A stretch of 64,000 bases of DNA, taken from contig CALSRZ010000001.1 in NCBI GenBank assembly GCA_943788895.1, forward strand, positions 310,001 to 374,000, written 5' to 3'. Positions 10,045 through 19,497 of this stretch are shown here, in pieces (the first letter of the stretch is position 1; each line of letters starts with the position of its first letter). The DNA is from an uncultured Pseudomonadales bacterium (GTDB lineage Bacteria; Pseudomonadota; Gammaproteobacteria; Pseudomonadales; Porticoccaceae). The translations under genes and the position numbers were made by a program. The notes beneath the pieces were generated by a model. That model had not been told where the DNA came from. It ran no database searches and saw nothing but the letters and a program-made list of their open reading frames with translations.

Positions 10045-11688
10045 TTGACCGAAGAACAGTCGCAGAAACAGCCGCAACCGACTAAAAAAGCGGATGGCGG
10101 ATTATTGCGCTCCAGCGGTGTGGTGAGCTTTTTTACCATGCTGTCGCGATTTATGGGGTTGGCTCGGGATATTATCTTTGCCCGGGTGATCGGCGCTGAG
10201 GCGCTGGCCGATGTTTTCTTTGTCGCCTTTAAAATTCCCAATTTCTTTCGTCGCCTGTTTGCCGAGGGCGCCTTTGCCCAGGCCTTTGTTCCGGTGCTCG
10301 GGGAATATCGTGAGAAGGGCAGTCAGGCAGCGTTAAGGGATCTTGCCAATCGGGTCTTTGGTACGCTGGGTTTATCTCTACTGTTGCTAACTCTGGTTGT
10401 TGTGCTCGCCTCACCACTGTTGGCAGCCCTGTTTGCACCCAAGTGGTATTTAAACGATCCGTTTAAATTTAATGCCACTGCGGAAATGCTGCGGATTACT
10501 TTTCCCTACTTACTGTTTATCTCCATGACCGGTGTTGCCGGGGGAATATTAAACAGCTACGACCGTTTTGCAGTGCCGGCATTTACGCCGCTGTTGTTAA
10601 ATATATCGCTGATATTTGCCGCCTTAATTGCCGCACCCTGGTTTGATCAGCCGACCTATGCTCTGGCATGGGGTGTGTTTGCCGCCGGTGTGGTGCAGTT
10701 TGTTTTCCAGCTGCCATTCTTGGCGCGCATTCATATGTTGCCGGTGCCAGTGGTTGACTGGCGCCATCCCGGCGTTAAAAAAATACTCGCTCTAATGGGC
10801 CCGGCTATCTTTGGGGTCTCGGTTAGCCAGATCAATCTGTTGCTGGATACTATGCTGGCGACCTTCCTGCCCACCGGCAGTGTCTCCTGGCTCTATTACT
10901 CAGACCGATTATCTGAATTACCTCTGGGGGTGTTTGCTGTGGCGATTGCCACGGTGATTCTGCCCAACCTTTCCCGTCATCATGCCGCCAGTTCCGCCGA
11001 GGCCTATTCCCAGACATTGGACTGGGCGCTGCGATTGGTGCTGTTGATTGCCGTACCTGCTGCCGCCGCGTTGATGCTGCTGGCCGAGCCCATACTGGCA
11101 ACGCTGTTTTTATACGGCGATGTAATGACCCCTCGAGATATGTCGATGGCGACCTATAGTCTGCGTGCCTACTCTCTGGGTCTGGTCGCCTTTATGCTGA
11201 TTAAGGTGTTGGCACCGGGCTTTTTTGCCCGTCAGGATATGCGCACGCCGGTGCGTATTGGTGTGATTGCCATGGTCTCGAATATGTGTCTCAACCTGCT
11301 GTTTGTTCTGCCCCTGCACCATTACTGGCAGATCGGTCATGTGGGGCTGGCGCTGGCCACCTCTGTTTCGGCATTTCTAAATGCCGGATTGCTCTGGTAT
11401 GCGCTGCGCAAAAAGGCGATCTATCTACCGAGCCGCTTATGGCTGCGCTTTATGGTTAATTTAATTGCTGCAGTAGCGGCAATGTTAGCCGTGCTGATGC
11501 TGGTCGCTAATCAGTTTGATGCCCTGAATGCTCTGGTATGGCAGCAGTTGGGCTGGTGGCAGCGGAGTAGCGCAGTGGCCATTATCTGCAGCTGTGGCTT
11601 TGCGGTTTATCTTGCCGTGCTGTGGTTGGGTGGTATGCGCCCGAGTGATCTGCGCGGTCCTGCCAAGGCAACCAGTCGCGAGCATTAA
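10045..11688 (+). CDS. murJ: Lipid II flippase MurJ
   Basis: MurJ moves lipid II across the inner membrane for peptidoglycan synthesis. The 547-residue protein is hydrophobic throughout, consistent with 14 helices of the MOP superfamily. The conserved start of the family is visible as FFTMLSRFMGLARDIIFARV followed by AFKIPNFFRRLFAEGAFAQA. The start used is TTG 10045; about 20 polar residues precede the first helix and no better ATG is near. It is the first gene of the murJ-ribF-ileS-lspA-fkpB-ispH run and is uninterrupted. Confidence 0.95.
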   Translation: MTEEQSQKQPQPTKKADGGLLRSSGVVSFFTMLSRFMGLARDIIFARVIGAEALADVFFVAFKIPNFFRRLFAEGAFAQAFVPVLGEYREKGSQAALRDLANRVFGTLGLSLLLLTLVVVLASPLLAALFAPKWYLNDPFKFNATAEMLRITFPYLLFISMTGVAGGILNSYDRFAVPAFTPLLLNISLIFAALIAAPWFDQPTYALAWGVFAAGVVQFVFQLPFLARIHMLPVPVVDWRHPGVKKILALMGPAIFGVSVSQINLLLDTMLATFLPTGSVSWLYYSDRLSELPLGVFAVAIATVILPNLSRHHAASSAEAYSQTLDWALRLVLLIAVPAAAALMLLAEPILATLFLYGDVMTPRDMSMATYSLRAYSLGLVAFMLIKVLAPGFFARQDMRTPVRIGVIAMVSNMCLNLLFVLPLHHYWQIGHVGLALATSVSAFLNAGLLWYALRKKAIYLPSRLWLRFMVNLIAAVAAMLAVLMLVANQFDALNALVWQQLGWWQRSSAVAIICSCGFAVYLAVLWLGGMRPSDLRGPAKATSREH

Positions 11689-11838
11689 TTATTGATTGCT
11701 TGTTTTAAAAAAATGGCCCGCAGTTGGATAATAGATATGTCAGGTTAATTCGCCGCGCAGCTTACCTTTCTGGCTGTTGCTAGGTATACTCGCCGATCAG
11801 TTTAAAGAGTGAAAAATACGGTTGTGCAGCAGGGTAAA

Positions 11839-12771
11839 ATGACCTTTGTTCGCGGACTGCATAACCTGCAGCCGGGGAAGCAGAAATCAGTGGTCACTAT
11901 CGGTTCTTTCGATGGTGTACATATTGGTCATCAGGCTATTCTGCAACAGGTTAAAGATGCCGCTGAGCGCTTGCAGTTGCCTTCAGTAGTGATGACCTTT
12001 GAGCCACAGCCCAGAGAGTATTTTTCCTCTGAGAAGGCACCGGCGCGACTGATGCGTCTGCGAGAAAAGATTGATGCGCTGTTGGATTTTGGTATTGATC
12101 ATGTGGTCTGCCTCAAGTTTAACCGCCAGTTGCGAACGCTTTCGGCGCTGGATTTTATCGATCAGGTGTTGGTTCAGGGTCTGGCTGTAGACTATTTAAT
12201 TGTCGGTGATGATTTCCGCTTTGGCTGTGATCGCAGCGGTGACTTTGCACTGTTAACCGAGCGCGGCACAGAGGCCGGGTTTGAGGTTATGGATACCGCC
12301 ACCGTCGAGGTCGATGGACAGCGCGTTAGCAGCACTCTGGTTCGTGAAACTGTTGAGCGTGGGGATTTTCCCCGAGCCGCTGAGCTCCTGGGTCGGCCAT
12401 TCTCAATCAGCGGTATTGTTGGCTACGGCCAGCAGCTGGGCCGCGAGTTGGGGTTCCCAACCGCCAATGTGCAGCTGAACCGTTTTAGTGCGCCGCTGGC
12501 TGGCGTTTTTGCCGTGAAAGTTAATATCGCGGGAAGCATATATCAGGGCGCCGCCAATGTCGGTGTGCGCCCAACGGTAGGCGATTTGATAAAGCCTATT
12601 TTAGAGGTGCATCTGTTGGATTTTGATGGCGATCTCTACGGTCAGCGAATTGCAGTGGAGTTTATTCACAAGATTCGCGATGAACAGAAGTTTACCGGTA
12701 TAGAAGAACTGATCACTACGATTCAGGGCGACGTAGAAATAATCAGACAGTGGTTTACAAACAATAATTAA
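11839..12771 (+). CDS. ribF: Bifunctional riboflavin kinase/FAD synthetase
   Basis: RibF phosphorylates riboflavin to FMN and adenylates FMN to FAD. The N-terminal FAD synthetase domain has VTIGSFDGVHIGHQAIL and YLIVGDDFRFGCDRSGDF. The C-terminal kinase domain has GYGQQLGRELGFPTANVQL and GVRPTVG. I prefer ATG 11839 because AGGG lies just upstream and the protein then begins MTFVRGLHNL, like E. coli RibF. A GTG at 11809 would add ten residues. It is followed after 37 bases by ileS. Confidence 0.95.
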   Translation: MTFVRGLHNLQPGKQKSVVTIGSFDGVHIGHQAILQQVKDAAERLQLPSVVMTFEPQPREYFSSEKAPARLMRLREKIDALLDFGIDHVVCLKFNRQLRTLSALDFIDQVLVQGLAVDYLIVGDDFRFGCDRSGDFALLTERGTEAGFEVMDTATVEVDGQRVSSTLVRETVERGDFPRAAELLGRPFSISGIVGYGQQLGRELGFPTANVQLNRFSAPLAGVFAVKVNIAGSIYQGAANVGVRPTVGDLIKPILEVHLLDFDGDLYGQRIAVEFIHKIRDEQKFTGIEELITTIQGDVEIIRQWFTNNN

Positions 12772-12808
12772 AGATAAGGTTGGCCTGTAGGGCCAATAAA
12801 AGAGACTA

Positions 12809-15632
12809 ATGACAGACTATAAAGCAACACTGAATCTGCCTAAAACAGCTTTTCCCATGCGTGCAAATCTGGCGCAGCGCGAACCGGGAATGTTAAAAGA
12901 GTGGCAAGAGACCAATCTCTATCAGCAGATCCGCGAGGCTCGTGCCGGTCGTGAGAAATATATTCTTCACGATGGCCCTCCCTATGCCAATGGTGAAATT
13001 CACCTGGGTCATGCGGTCAACAAAACCCTTAAAGATATTAGTCGTTAAGTCTCGCACTTTGAGTGGTTTTGATGCCCCCTATATTCCCGGCTGGGACTGT
13101 CATGGTCTGCCTATTGAACACAATGTAGAGAAAAAGATTGGCAAGGCTGGTGTTAAAGTTGAGTACTCAGCTTTCCGCAAGAAATGTCGCGACTACGCGA
13201 TGAAGCAGGTTGATGGTCAACGCGCTGGCTTTATTCGTATTGGCGTATTTGGTGATTGGGAGCAACCCTATCTCACCATGAACTACCGAGTTGAAGCGGA
13301 TACTATTCGCGCCCTCGGCAAGATTGCCGCTAACGGCCATCTGGTCAAAGGTTATAAGCCGGTTTACTGGAGTGTTGTCGGTGGTTCGGCTCTTGCCGAA
13401 GCTGAGGTTGAGTATCAGGATAAAACCTCCTACAGCATTGATGTTGCCTATCCGGTGGTTGATCAGCAACAGCTTGAAAATCTCACTGCTGCCTTTGGTG
13501 GTGATTCAGGCGAAGGGGAGATCAATATGTTGATCTGGACCACTACGCCCTGGACTCTGCCGAGCAGTCAGGCTATCTCAGTGGGTGCCGACCTCGATTA
13601 TTTGCTGGTGCAAATCAACACTGAAAATGGCCCGATGCGTCTGGTCTGTTCCGCGCTGTTGCTCGAGTCAGTGATGCAGCGTCTGGAGATTGAAGACTAT
13701 AAAACCCTGGCCACATGCCAGGGTCAGCAACTGGAAAATATTGTTGCCCGCCATCCATTTTACGATCGCGACATTCCAGTATTGCTCGGTGAGCATGTGA
13801 CCACTGATGCCGGTACTGGCTGTGTGCATACCGCCCCTGATCACGGTATGGAAGATTTTGTTGTCGCCAAGCAGTACGGCATCGGCACGCTTAATTATAT
13901 TTTGGATAACGGTGTCTTCCACGACGATGTTGAGCAGTTTGCTGGCCAGCATGTCTACAAAGTTGATGACTCAGTTCTCGAGGTGTTGCGCGAGCAGCGG
14001 CGTCTGCTCAGCTGTGGCAAATTTGTTCACAGCTACGCCCATTGCTGGCGTACCAAAACACCATTGATCTATCGCGCCACCCCACAGTGGTTTATCTCGA
14101 TGGATAAGAATGGCCTGTTGGAAAAAGCCAAGGCGGCAATCAAAGATGTTAGCTGGCACCCGGATTGGGGTCAGGCGCGAATCGAAGGCATGTTGGATAA
14201 CAGTCCCGACTGGTGTATCTCTCGTCAGCGCACCTGGGGTGTGCCGATTGCGCTGTTTGTACACAAACAGACGGGTGAACTTCACCCAAATACCTCGGCA
14301 TTGGTTGAGCAGGTTGCTCAGCTGGTTGAGAAAGATGGAATTGATGCCTGGTTTGAGCTGGATGCGGCGGATTTAATCGGCGCAGATACCGCGGATTACC
14401 AGAAGGTGACAGATACATTGGATGTCTGGTTTGACTCCGGTGTTACCCATGAGTCGGTGGTCAATGCTCGTGAAGAGCTGCGCTATCCGGCAGACCTCTA
14501 TCTCGAGGGCTCGGATCAGCATCGCGGTTGGTTCCAGTCATCGCTGAAAACTGCAATTGCGATTAATGGCACAGCGCCCTACAAGGCGGTGCTGACCCAT
14601 GGCTTTACGGTTGATGAACACGGCCGCAAGATGTCCAAGTCAGTGGGCAATGTTATCTCGCCGCAAAAGGTCATCAATGATATGGGCGCCGATGTGCTGC
14701 GCCTGTGGATCGCCTCGGCAGACTTTAGCGGTGAGATGACTGTCTCCGATGAAATTTTAAATCGCGCGGGCGACTCCTATCGTCGCATCCGCAACACAGC
14801 GCGTTACTTCCTCTCAAATCTGGATGGTTTTGATCCGGCTCAGCATGCGGTTGAGCACTCTGAATTGCTGGCTCTGGATCGCTGGGCAATTGATTGCGCG
14901 GCGCAGCTACAGGAAGAAATTATCGGCGCCTACGACCAGTTCCAGTTCCATCAAATCTACCAGAAACTGCATAACTTCTGTGTCCGCGATATGGGTGGAT
15001 TCTATCTGGATATTATTAAAGACCGTATTTATACCTGCCCTGAAGACAGTCTGCCACGGCGTTCAGCGCAGACTGCTCTGTACCATATTGCCGAGGCGTT
15101 CACTCGCTGGGTAGCGCCTATTCTGAGCTTTACCGCTCATGAGATCTGGGGCTTTATGCCTGGCAAACGCGAATCCTCGGTGTTCCTTGCCGAGTGGTAT
15201 CCACTGCCGCGACTGATGGCCGATGAAAAGATCGATCAGCAGGATTGGGCGGCCATTCTGCAGGCCAAAGAGGCGATCAATAAGGTTATTGAAGATCAGC
15301 GCAACCAGGGTGTTGTCAAAGGTTCACTGGGTGCCGATATCCAGTTACACGCCGAACCTGAGCTGTATAAATCACTGGCCAAATTGGGTGATGAGTTGCG
15401 CTTTGTAACTATTACTTCCAAGGCCAGCCTGTCTCCGCTCAGCGCAGCGGCAGATGCCAGTGACTCTATGCTGGAAGGCTTAAAGGTCAGCCTACAGCGA
15501 TCCACTGCTGAGAAATGTGTACGCTGTTGGCACTTTATTGCCGATGTCGGCAGCAGTGCAGAGCACCCGGAAATCTGCGGTCGCTGTGTTAGCAATCTGG
15601 ATACTGCAGGAGAGGTTCGTCACTATGCCTGA
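12809..15632 (+). CDS. ileS: Isoleucyl-tRNA synthetase, one N-terminal frame break
   Basis: Class I synthetase that charges tRNA-Ile. It starts [20 protein letters not shown] and has the HIGH-type motif [20 protein letters not shown]. The frame then stops at about 13048; one extra A near 13041 separates this from [22 protein letters not shown]. The remaining roughly 860 residues are uninterrupted, with the KMSKS loop [11 protein letters not shown], the editing domain and the C-terminal zinc-type cluster CVRCWHF plus CGRCVSNL. Because the gene is essential and everything else is intact, an indel error is the likely cause. Its stop overlaps lspA by eight bases. Confidence 0.96.
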
Positions 15633-16144
15633 TAAAAGTGGTAGCTATTCATTACGCTGGTTTGCCATTGCAGCCACAGTTCTGCTGCTCGATCAGATCA
15701 CCAAGCTGTGGATAATGACCGATTTTGTCCTTGGCGATAGCCGCTATATCAGCAGTTTTTTTAATCTGGTGCGCGCTCATAACGAGGGTGCAGCATTTAG
15801 CTTTCTCAGCGATGCCGGTGGCTGGCAGCGCTGGTTCTTTACCTTTCTTTCCACTGTTATAAGTGTGGTTATTGTTGTCTGGCTGACACGCCTGCCGAGA
15901 CAGAAGATTACTTGAAGCTATCGCCCTGTCGCTAATTCTTGGTGGTGCGCTGGGCAATCTCTACGACCGTGTCACCCTGGGTTATGTGGTCGACTTTCTC
16001 GATTTTCACTGGGCCGGTTGGCACTTTGCCGCGTTTAATGTCGCCGATATGGCTATTTCAGTCGGGGCGGTTTTGATTATTATCGACGCACTGTTTTTTG
16101 CCGATAACGCCTCCTCCGAGGGCGAGAAGTCAGCAGACAAGTAA
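15625..16144 (+). CDS. lspA: Lipoprotein signal peptidase (signal peptidase II), one frame break
   Basis: LspA cleaves signal peptides of prolipoproteins at the inner membrane. It starts at ATG 15625 inside the ileS stop region, with [19 protein letters not shown]. Family motifs are [26 protein letters not shown], and the two catalytic-aspartate segments [11 protein letters not shown] and [11 protein letters not shown]. The frame changes near 15910, where one base is missing after RQKI and [15 protein letters not shown] continues in the next frame. The repaired length is about 173 residues, with four membrane helices. The mature substrates in this window include the GH17-type lipoprotein at 62666. 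Confidence 0.93.
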
Positions 16145-16183
16145 TTTTTTGTAGTTATTTTTTATAAGTACCAGAGACCAGAT

Positions 16184-16624
16184 ATGAGTATACCCATAGA
16201 CACAGGCACCACCGTAACCCTGCATTTTGCACTTGTATTAGAAGATGGCGCGGTGGTCGATTCCAACTTTGAAGGCAAACCGGCGACCTTTTCGATTGGC
16301 GATGGCAACCTGCTGCCAGGATTTGAAGAGACCTTGATGGGTCTGCATAAAGACGATCAGCGTGAGTTTGTTGTGCCTCCGGAAAAAGCTTTTGGCCAGC
16401 ACAATGAGCAGAACCTGCAGCGCGTGGCTATGGATAATTTTGAAGACCTTGAAATTGAGCCGGGCGCAATGTTCTCGTTTCAAAATGGCGATGGCGAATT
16501 GCCTGGCGTTATCACTGAAATTATGGACGGTGAAGTGATGGTCGATTTTAATCATCCACTGGCGGGTAAAAATATTATTTTCCAGGTTAAGATTATGGAT
16601 GTGATTCCAGAGAGTCTGCACTGA
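16184..16624 (+). CDS. fkpB: FKBP-type peptidyl-prolyl isomerase, SlpA type
   Basis: A 146-residue cytoplasmic proline isomerase and chaperone. It has the FKBP core VTLHFALVLEDGAVVDSNF and LLPGFEETLMGLHKDD, with the IF (insert-in-flap) region around PPEKAFGQHNEQNLQ and the SlpA-type end FNHPLAGKNIIFQVKI. It lies between lspA and ispH, its standard position, with gaps of 39 and 16 bases, so it is probably co-transcribed. Confidence 0.94.
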   Translation: MSIPIDTGTTVTLHFALVLEDGAVVDSNFEGKPATFSIGDGNLLPGFEETLMGLHKDDQREFVVPPEKAFGQHNEQNLQRVAMDNFEDLEIEPGAMFSFQNGDGELPGVITEIMDGEVMVDFNHPLAGKNIIFQVKIMDVIPESLH

Positions 16625-16640
16625 TGAAGAGCTGTAGTTA

Positions 16641-17576
16641 ATGGATATTAAATTAGCTAACCCGCGGGGTTTTTGTGCTGGTGTCGACCGCGCTATCGAT
16701 ATAGTTAATCGTGCGCTCGAGGTGCATGGTGCGCCAATCTATGTGCGTCACGAGGTGGTTCACAATAAATTTGTCGTCGATGATCTGCGCGCAAGAGGTG
16801 CGGTGTTTGTCGATGAGCTGGATGAAATTCCCGATGATGTAATTGTTATTTTTAGTGCTCACGGTGTTTCTCAGGCGGTGCAGAATGAAGCTCAACGACG
16901 CAGTTTAAAAGTCTTTGATGCCACCTGTCCGCTGGTGACCAAGGTGCATCTCGAGGTTGCCAAATACAGCGATGAGGGCATGGAATGCGTGTTGATTGGC
17001 CATGCCGGTCACCCGGAAGTCGAAGGCACTATGGGGCAGTACGATCAGTCCCGCGGTGGCGATATGTATCTGGTTGAAAATGAGTCGGATGTCGCTAATC
17101 TGTCGGTTAAAAATCCACAAAAGCTGGCCTTTGTGACCCAGACAACCTTGTCGATGGATGATACGGCGCGGGTTATTGATGCGCTGCGGAAGAGGTTTCC
17201 AGCGATCGAAGGACCGCGCAAAGATGATATTTGCTACGCCACCCAGAACCGTCAGGATGCGGTTAAACAGTTGGCCGTAGAAACTGATCTGGTGCTGGTG
17301 GTTGGTTCGGTTGCCAGCTCCAATTCAAATCGACTTCGCGAGCTTGCTGAGCACTGTGGTTGTCGCGCTTATCTAATTGATGGTCCCCAGGATATTCAGT
17401 CGGAGTGGTTGGAGAAAACCGCCTCCATTGGCATTACTGCCGGTGCATCAGCACCGGATATTCTAGTGCTTGACGTGATCAGGAAGCTGGTTGACCTAGG
17501 TGCCAATGCACCGCAGGAGCTGGACGGTGTGGTGGAGAATGTTAGATTTTCACTGCCCAAAGAGCTGCGCGTTTAA
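16641..17576 (+). CDS. ispH: 4-hydroxy-3-methylbut-2-enyl diphosphate reductase
   Basis: IspH catalyses the last step of the MEP isoprenoid pathway, giving IPP and DMAPP; ispB upstream consumes these products. It has 311 residues. The three cysteines that hold the iron-sulfur cluster are Cys12 (NPRGFCAGV), Cys96 ([12 protein letters not shown]) and Cys198 ([11 protein letters not shown]). SSNSNRL and TAGASAPD complete the substrate pocket. It is uninterrupted, the last gene of the murJ-to-ispH run, and converges on pgi. Confidence 0.97.
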   Translation: MDIKLANPRGFCAGVDRAIDIVNRALEVHGAPIYVRHEVVHNKFVVDDLRARGAVFVDELDEIPDDVIVIFSAHGVSQAVQNEAQRRSLKVFDATCPLVTKVHLEVAKYSDEGMECVLIGHAGHPEVEGTMGQYDQSRGGDMYLVENESDVANLSVKNPQKLAFVTQTTLSMDDTARVIDALRKRFPAIEGPRKDDICYATQNRQDAVKQLAVETDLVLVVGSVASSNSNRLRELAEHCGCRAYLIDGPQDIQSEWLEKTASIGITAGASAPDILVLDVIRKLVDLGANAPQELDGVVENVRFSLPKELRV

Positions 17577-17593
17577 ATTAAGCTCTACTGTTA

Positions 17594-17622
17594 CTACTGA
17601 CCTGCTTGTCGCAGGCCAGTAG
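17594..17622. terminator. Possible hairpin terminator between ispH and pgi
   Basis: An inverted repeat pairs CTACTGACCTGC with GCAGGCCAGTAG around the loop TTGTC, with one mismatch. No T run follows on either strand, so it may be a 3'-end stabilising hairpin and not a true intrinsic terminator. Confidence 0.4.
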
Positions 17623-17656
17623 TGTCACGCAGCAGGCTGCCTTCTTAGGCTAAAGG

Positions 17657-19258
17657 CTACTGGCAGGATTCGATATAGGCCGACAGAGCCTTGGTGGAAG
17701 GATCGAGATCTGCCGTCTGTCCATCATTATCCGCGAGTAACTGGTTGGCCATCTTCTTACCCAACTCAACACCCCACTGATCAAACGAGTTGATATCCCA
17801 GATGCTGCCCTGAACAAATACCTTGTGTTCATAGAGTGCCACCAGTGCGCCAAAGTTTTTCGCTGAGAGTTCTCTGAGCAGCAGTGTGTTGGATGGCTTA
17901 TTGCCCGGGTAGTAGCGGTGCTGTTCGCCGGCGGGTGCTTCCTGACCGCACATAAGTGCCGAGGCCTGGGCAAGCATATTGCCGAGCAGAACACGGTGGT
18001 GCTCTTCATTGCTCATACCATCTTTCGCCAGGGCGATAAAATCAACGGGTGCCAGGCGCGTACCCTGATGCAGCAATTGGAAAAACGCATGCTGGCCATT
18101 GGTGCCAGTCTGGCCCCAGAGAATGGCGCCAGTATCATAGTTGACCTGCTGGCCATCCAATGTTGTCGACTTGCCATTACTCTCCATATCCAGCTGTTGC
18201 AAATAAGAGGGTAAAAGAAGCAGTCGCTCGCAGTAGGGAATTACTGCGTTGGACTGTGCGCCGAGAAAGTTGTTGTACCAGATACCCAGCAGCGCGAGGA
18301 TAACCGGCATATTTTTATCTGCTGGTGCGGTCTGGAAGTGCAGATCCATCTCGCGAGCACCGGCCAGCATCTCTTCGAATTTGTCGAAGCCAATGGATAT
18401 AGCGATAGAGAGTCCAATACTTGACCACAGTGAGTAGCGGCCGCCGACCCATTCGGCAAATTCGAGAATCTGTTCATTTGGAATACCGTAGGCCAATGCG
18501 TTTTCGCGGCTTGCGGTCAGACCGACAAAGTGGCTGCTGGTCTGGGCATCCTTAAGGCCGAGTTCCTGTTCAAACCAGTTGCGTGTGGTTTTGGCATTTA
18601 GCAGCGTTTCCTGAGTAGTGAAGGTCTTGCTGGCCAGAGCAACCAGGGTTGTCTCGGGGTTAAGCTTTTTAAGTGTACTCAGTATTTCTGCACCATCCAC
18701 ATTGGAGATAAAGTGCAGATTAATAGTTGGGTGGGCGAATTCCTGCAGGGCACTGCAGGCTAGTTTCGGGCCCAGATCGGAGCCGCCAATACCTATATTG
18801 ATCACATCCGTAATCGCTTTGCCGGTGCTGCCAACCCAGCTGCCGCTGCGAATTTTTTCGCTGACCAGTGCAACTTGATTTAATTGCTGCTTGACCAGGC
18901 TGACACGCTGGTCGGATTCTGCCGCTGCGGCAGCAACGGTCTGATCGCCAATCTCTGCGCGCAGAGCGGCGTGGAGTACTGCACGATCTTCCGTGGTATT
19001 GATATTTTCACCCGAGAACATAGCGGCTCGATGCTCTTGAAGTGGTGATTGCTCAACCAGTTCCAGCAGGGCTTGCCAGGTTTGATCGCTGACCAGATTC
19101 TTTGAGAAGTCGAGATGCAGCTCACCGCATTGCACTGACATATCGCTGCTGCGCTTGGGATTTTGGCTGAAGAAATCGGTAATTCGTTCGCTGCTCGCCA
19201 GCTCGGCTTGTGTTTGCAGCGTCTTCCATGCTGCGGTTGCCGTGGGTCTGTATGTCAT
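17657..19258 (-). CDS. pgi: Glucose-6-phosphate isomerase
   Basis: Interconverts glucose-6-phosphate and fructose-6-phosphate. It has 533 residues, within the usual 530-550. Conserved segments include NIGIGGSDLGPKLACSAL, GGRYSLWSSIGLSIAIS, GQTGTNGQHAFFQLLHQGT and, near the C-terminus, GSIWDINSFDQWGVELGK. It is uninterrupted. It shares a 239-base divergent promoter region with edd, which contains two HexR-like palindromes, so joint control with the ED genes is plausible. In an ED organism its main role may be feeding fructose-6-phosphate back into the glucose-6-phosphate pool. Confidence 0.97.
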   Translation of the reverse strand: MTYRPTATAAWKTLQTQAELASSERITDFFSQNPKRSSDMSVQCGELHLDFSKNLVSDQTWQALLELVEQSPLQEHRAAMFSGENINTTEDRAVLHAALRAEIGDQTVAAAAAESDQRVSLVKQQLNQVALVSEKIRSGSWVGSTGKAITDVINIGIGGSDLGPKLACSALQEFAHPTINLHFISNVDGAEILSTLKKLNPETTLVALASKTFTTQETLLNAKTTRNWFEQELGLKDAQTSSHFVGLTASRENALAYGIPNEQILEFAEWVGGRYSLWSSIGLSIAISIGFDKFEEMLAGAREMDLHFQTAPADKNMPVILALLGIWYNNFLGAQSNAVIPYCERLLLLPSYLQQLDMESNGKSTTLDGQQVNYDTGAILWGQTGTNGQHAFFQLLHQGTRLAPVDFIALAKDGMSNEEHHRVLLGNMLAQASALMCGQEAPAGEQHRYYPGNKPSNTLLLRELSAKNFGALVALYEHKVFVQGSIWDINSFDQWGVELGKKMANQLLADNDGQTADLDPSTKALSAYIESCQ

Positions 19259-19401
19259 TTTGCGGTTGTTCCTGTGGGTCAGTAGATCAATTTGATTCGC
19301 TGTTGAGAGCGCGTAAACTGGCTGTAATTCTGTCGCCTACAGCATTAAATTTTTCCCAACAATAGCGTATTTTGAGAAGAGTTACTCTAGCAAACTATTA
19401 T

Positions 19402-19416
19402 TGTAATAAAATTACA
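19402..19416. promoter_or_regulatory. HexR-type operator, perfect palindrome
   Basis: TGTAATAAAATTACA is a perfect inverted repeat of TGTAAT around AAA and matches the HexR consensus reported for gammaproteobacteria. It lies between pgi and edd, 82 bases before the edd start. Confidence 0.75.
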
Positions 19417-19454
19417 TTATTCATAGGAATAATACATTATTTATAGCTAAATTT

Positions 19455-19469
19455 CGTAATTTTGTTACA
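19455..19469. promoter_or_regulatory. Second HexR-type operator, imperfect
   Basis: CGTAATTTTGTTACA keeps the 6-3-6 layout of the neighbouring perfect site with two changes. Its centre is 53 bases from the first, about five helical turns, so both could be bound on one face. Confidence 0.55.
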
Positions 19470-19497
19470 ATTTCAACTTCAAAAAAGCGGAGCCATT

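Noticed and set aside
12809..13048. Separate short protein from the ileS N-terminal frame
   Set aside because: It contains the HIGH motif of IleRS and continues in the next frame after one base; it is part of ileS.
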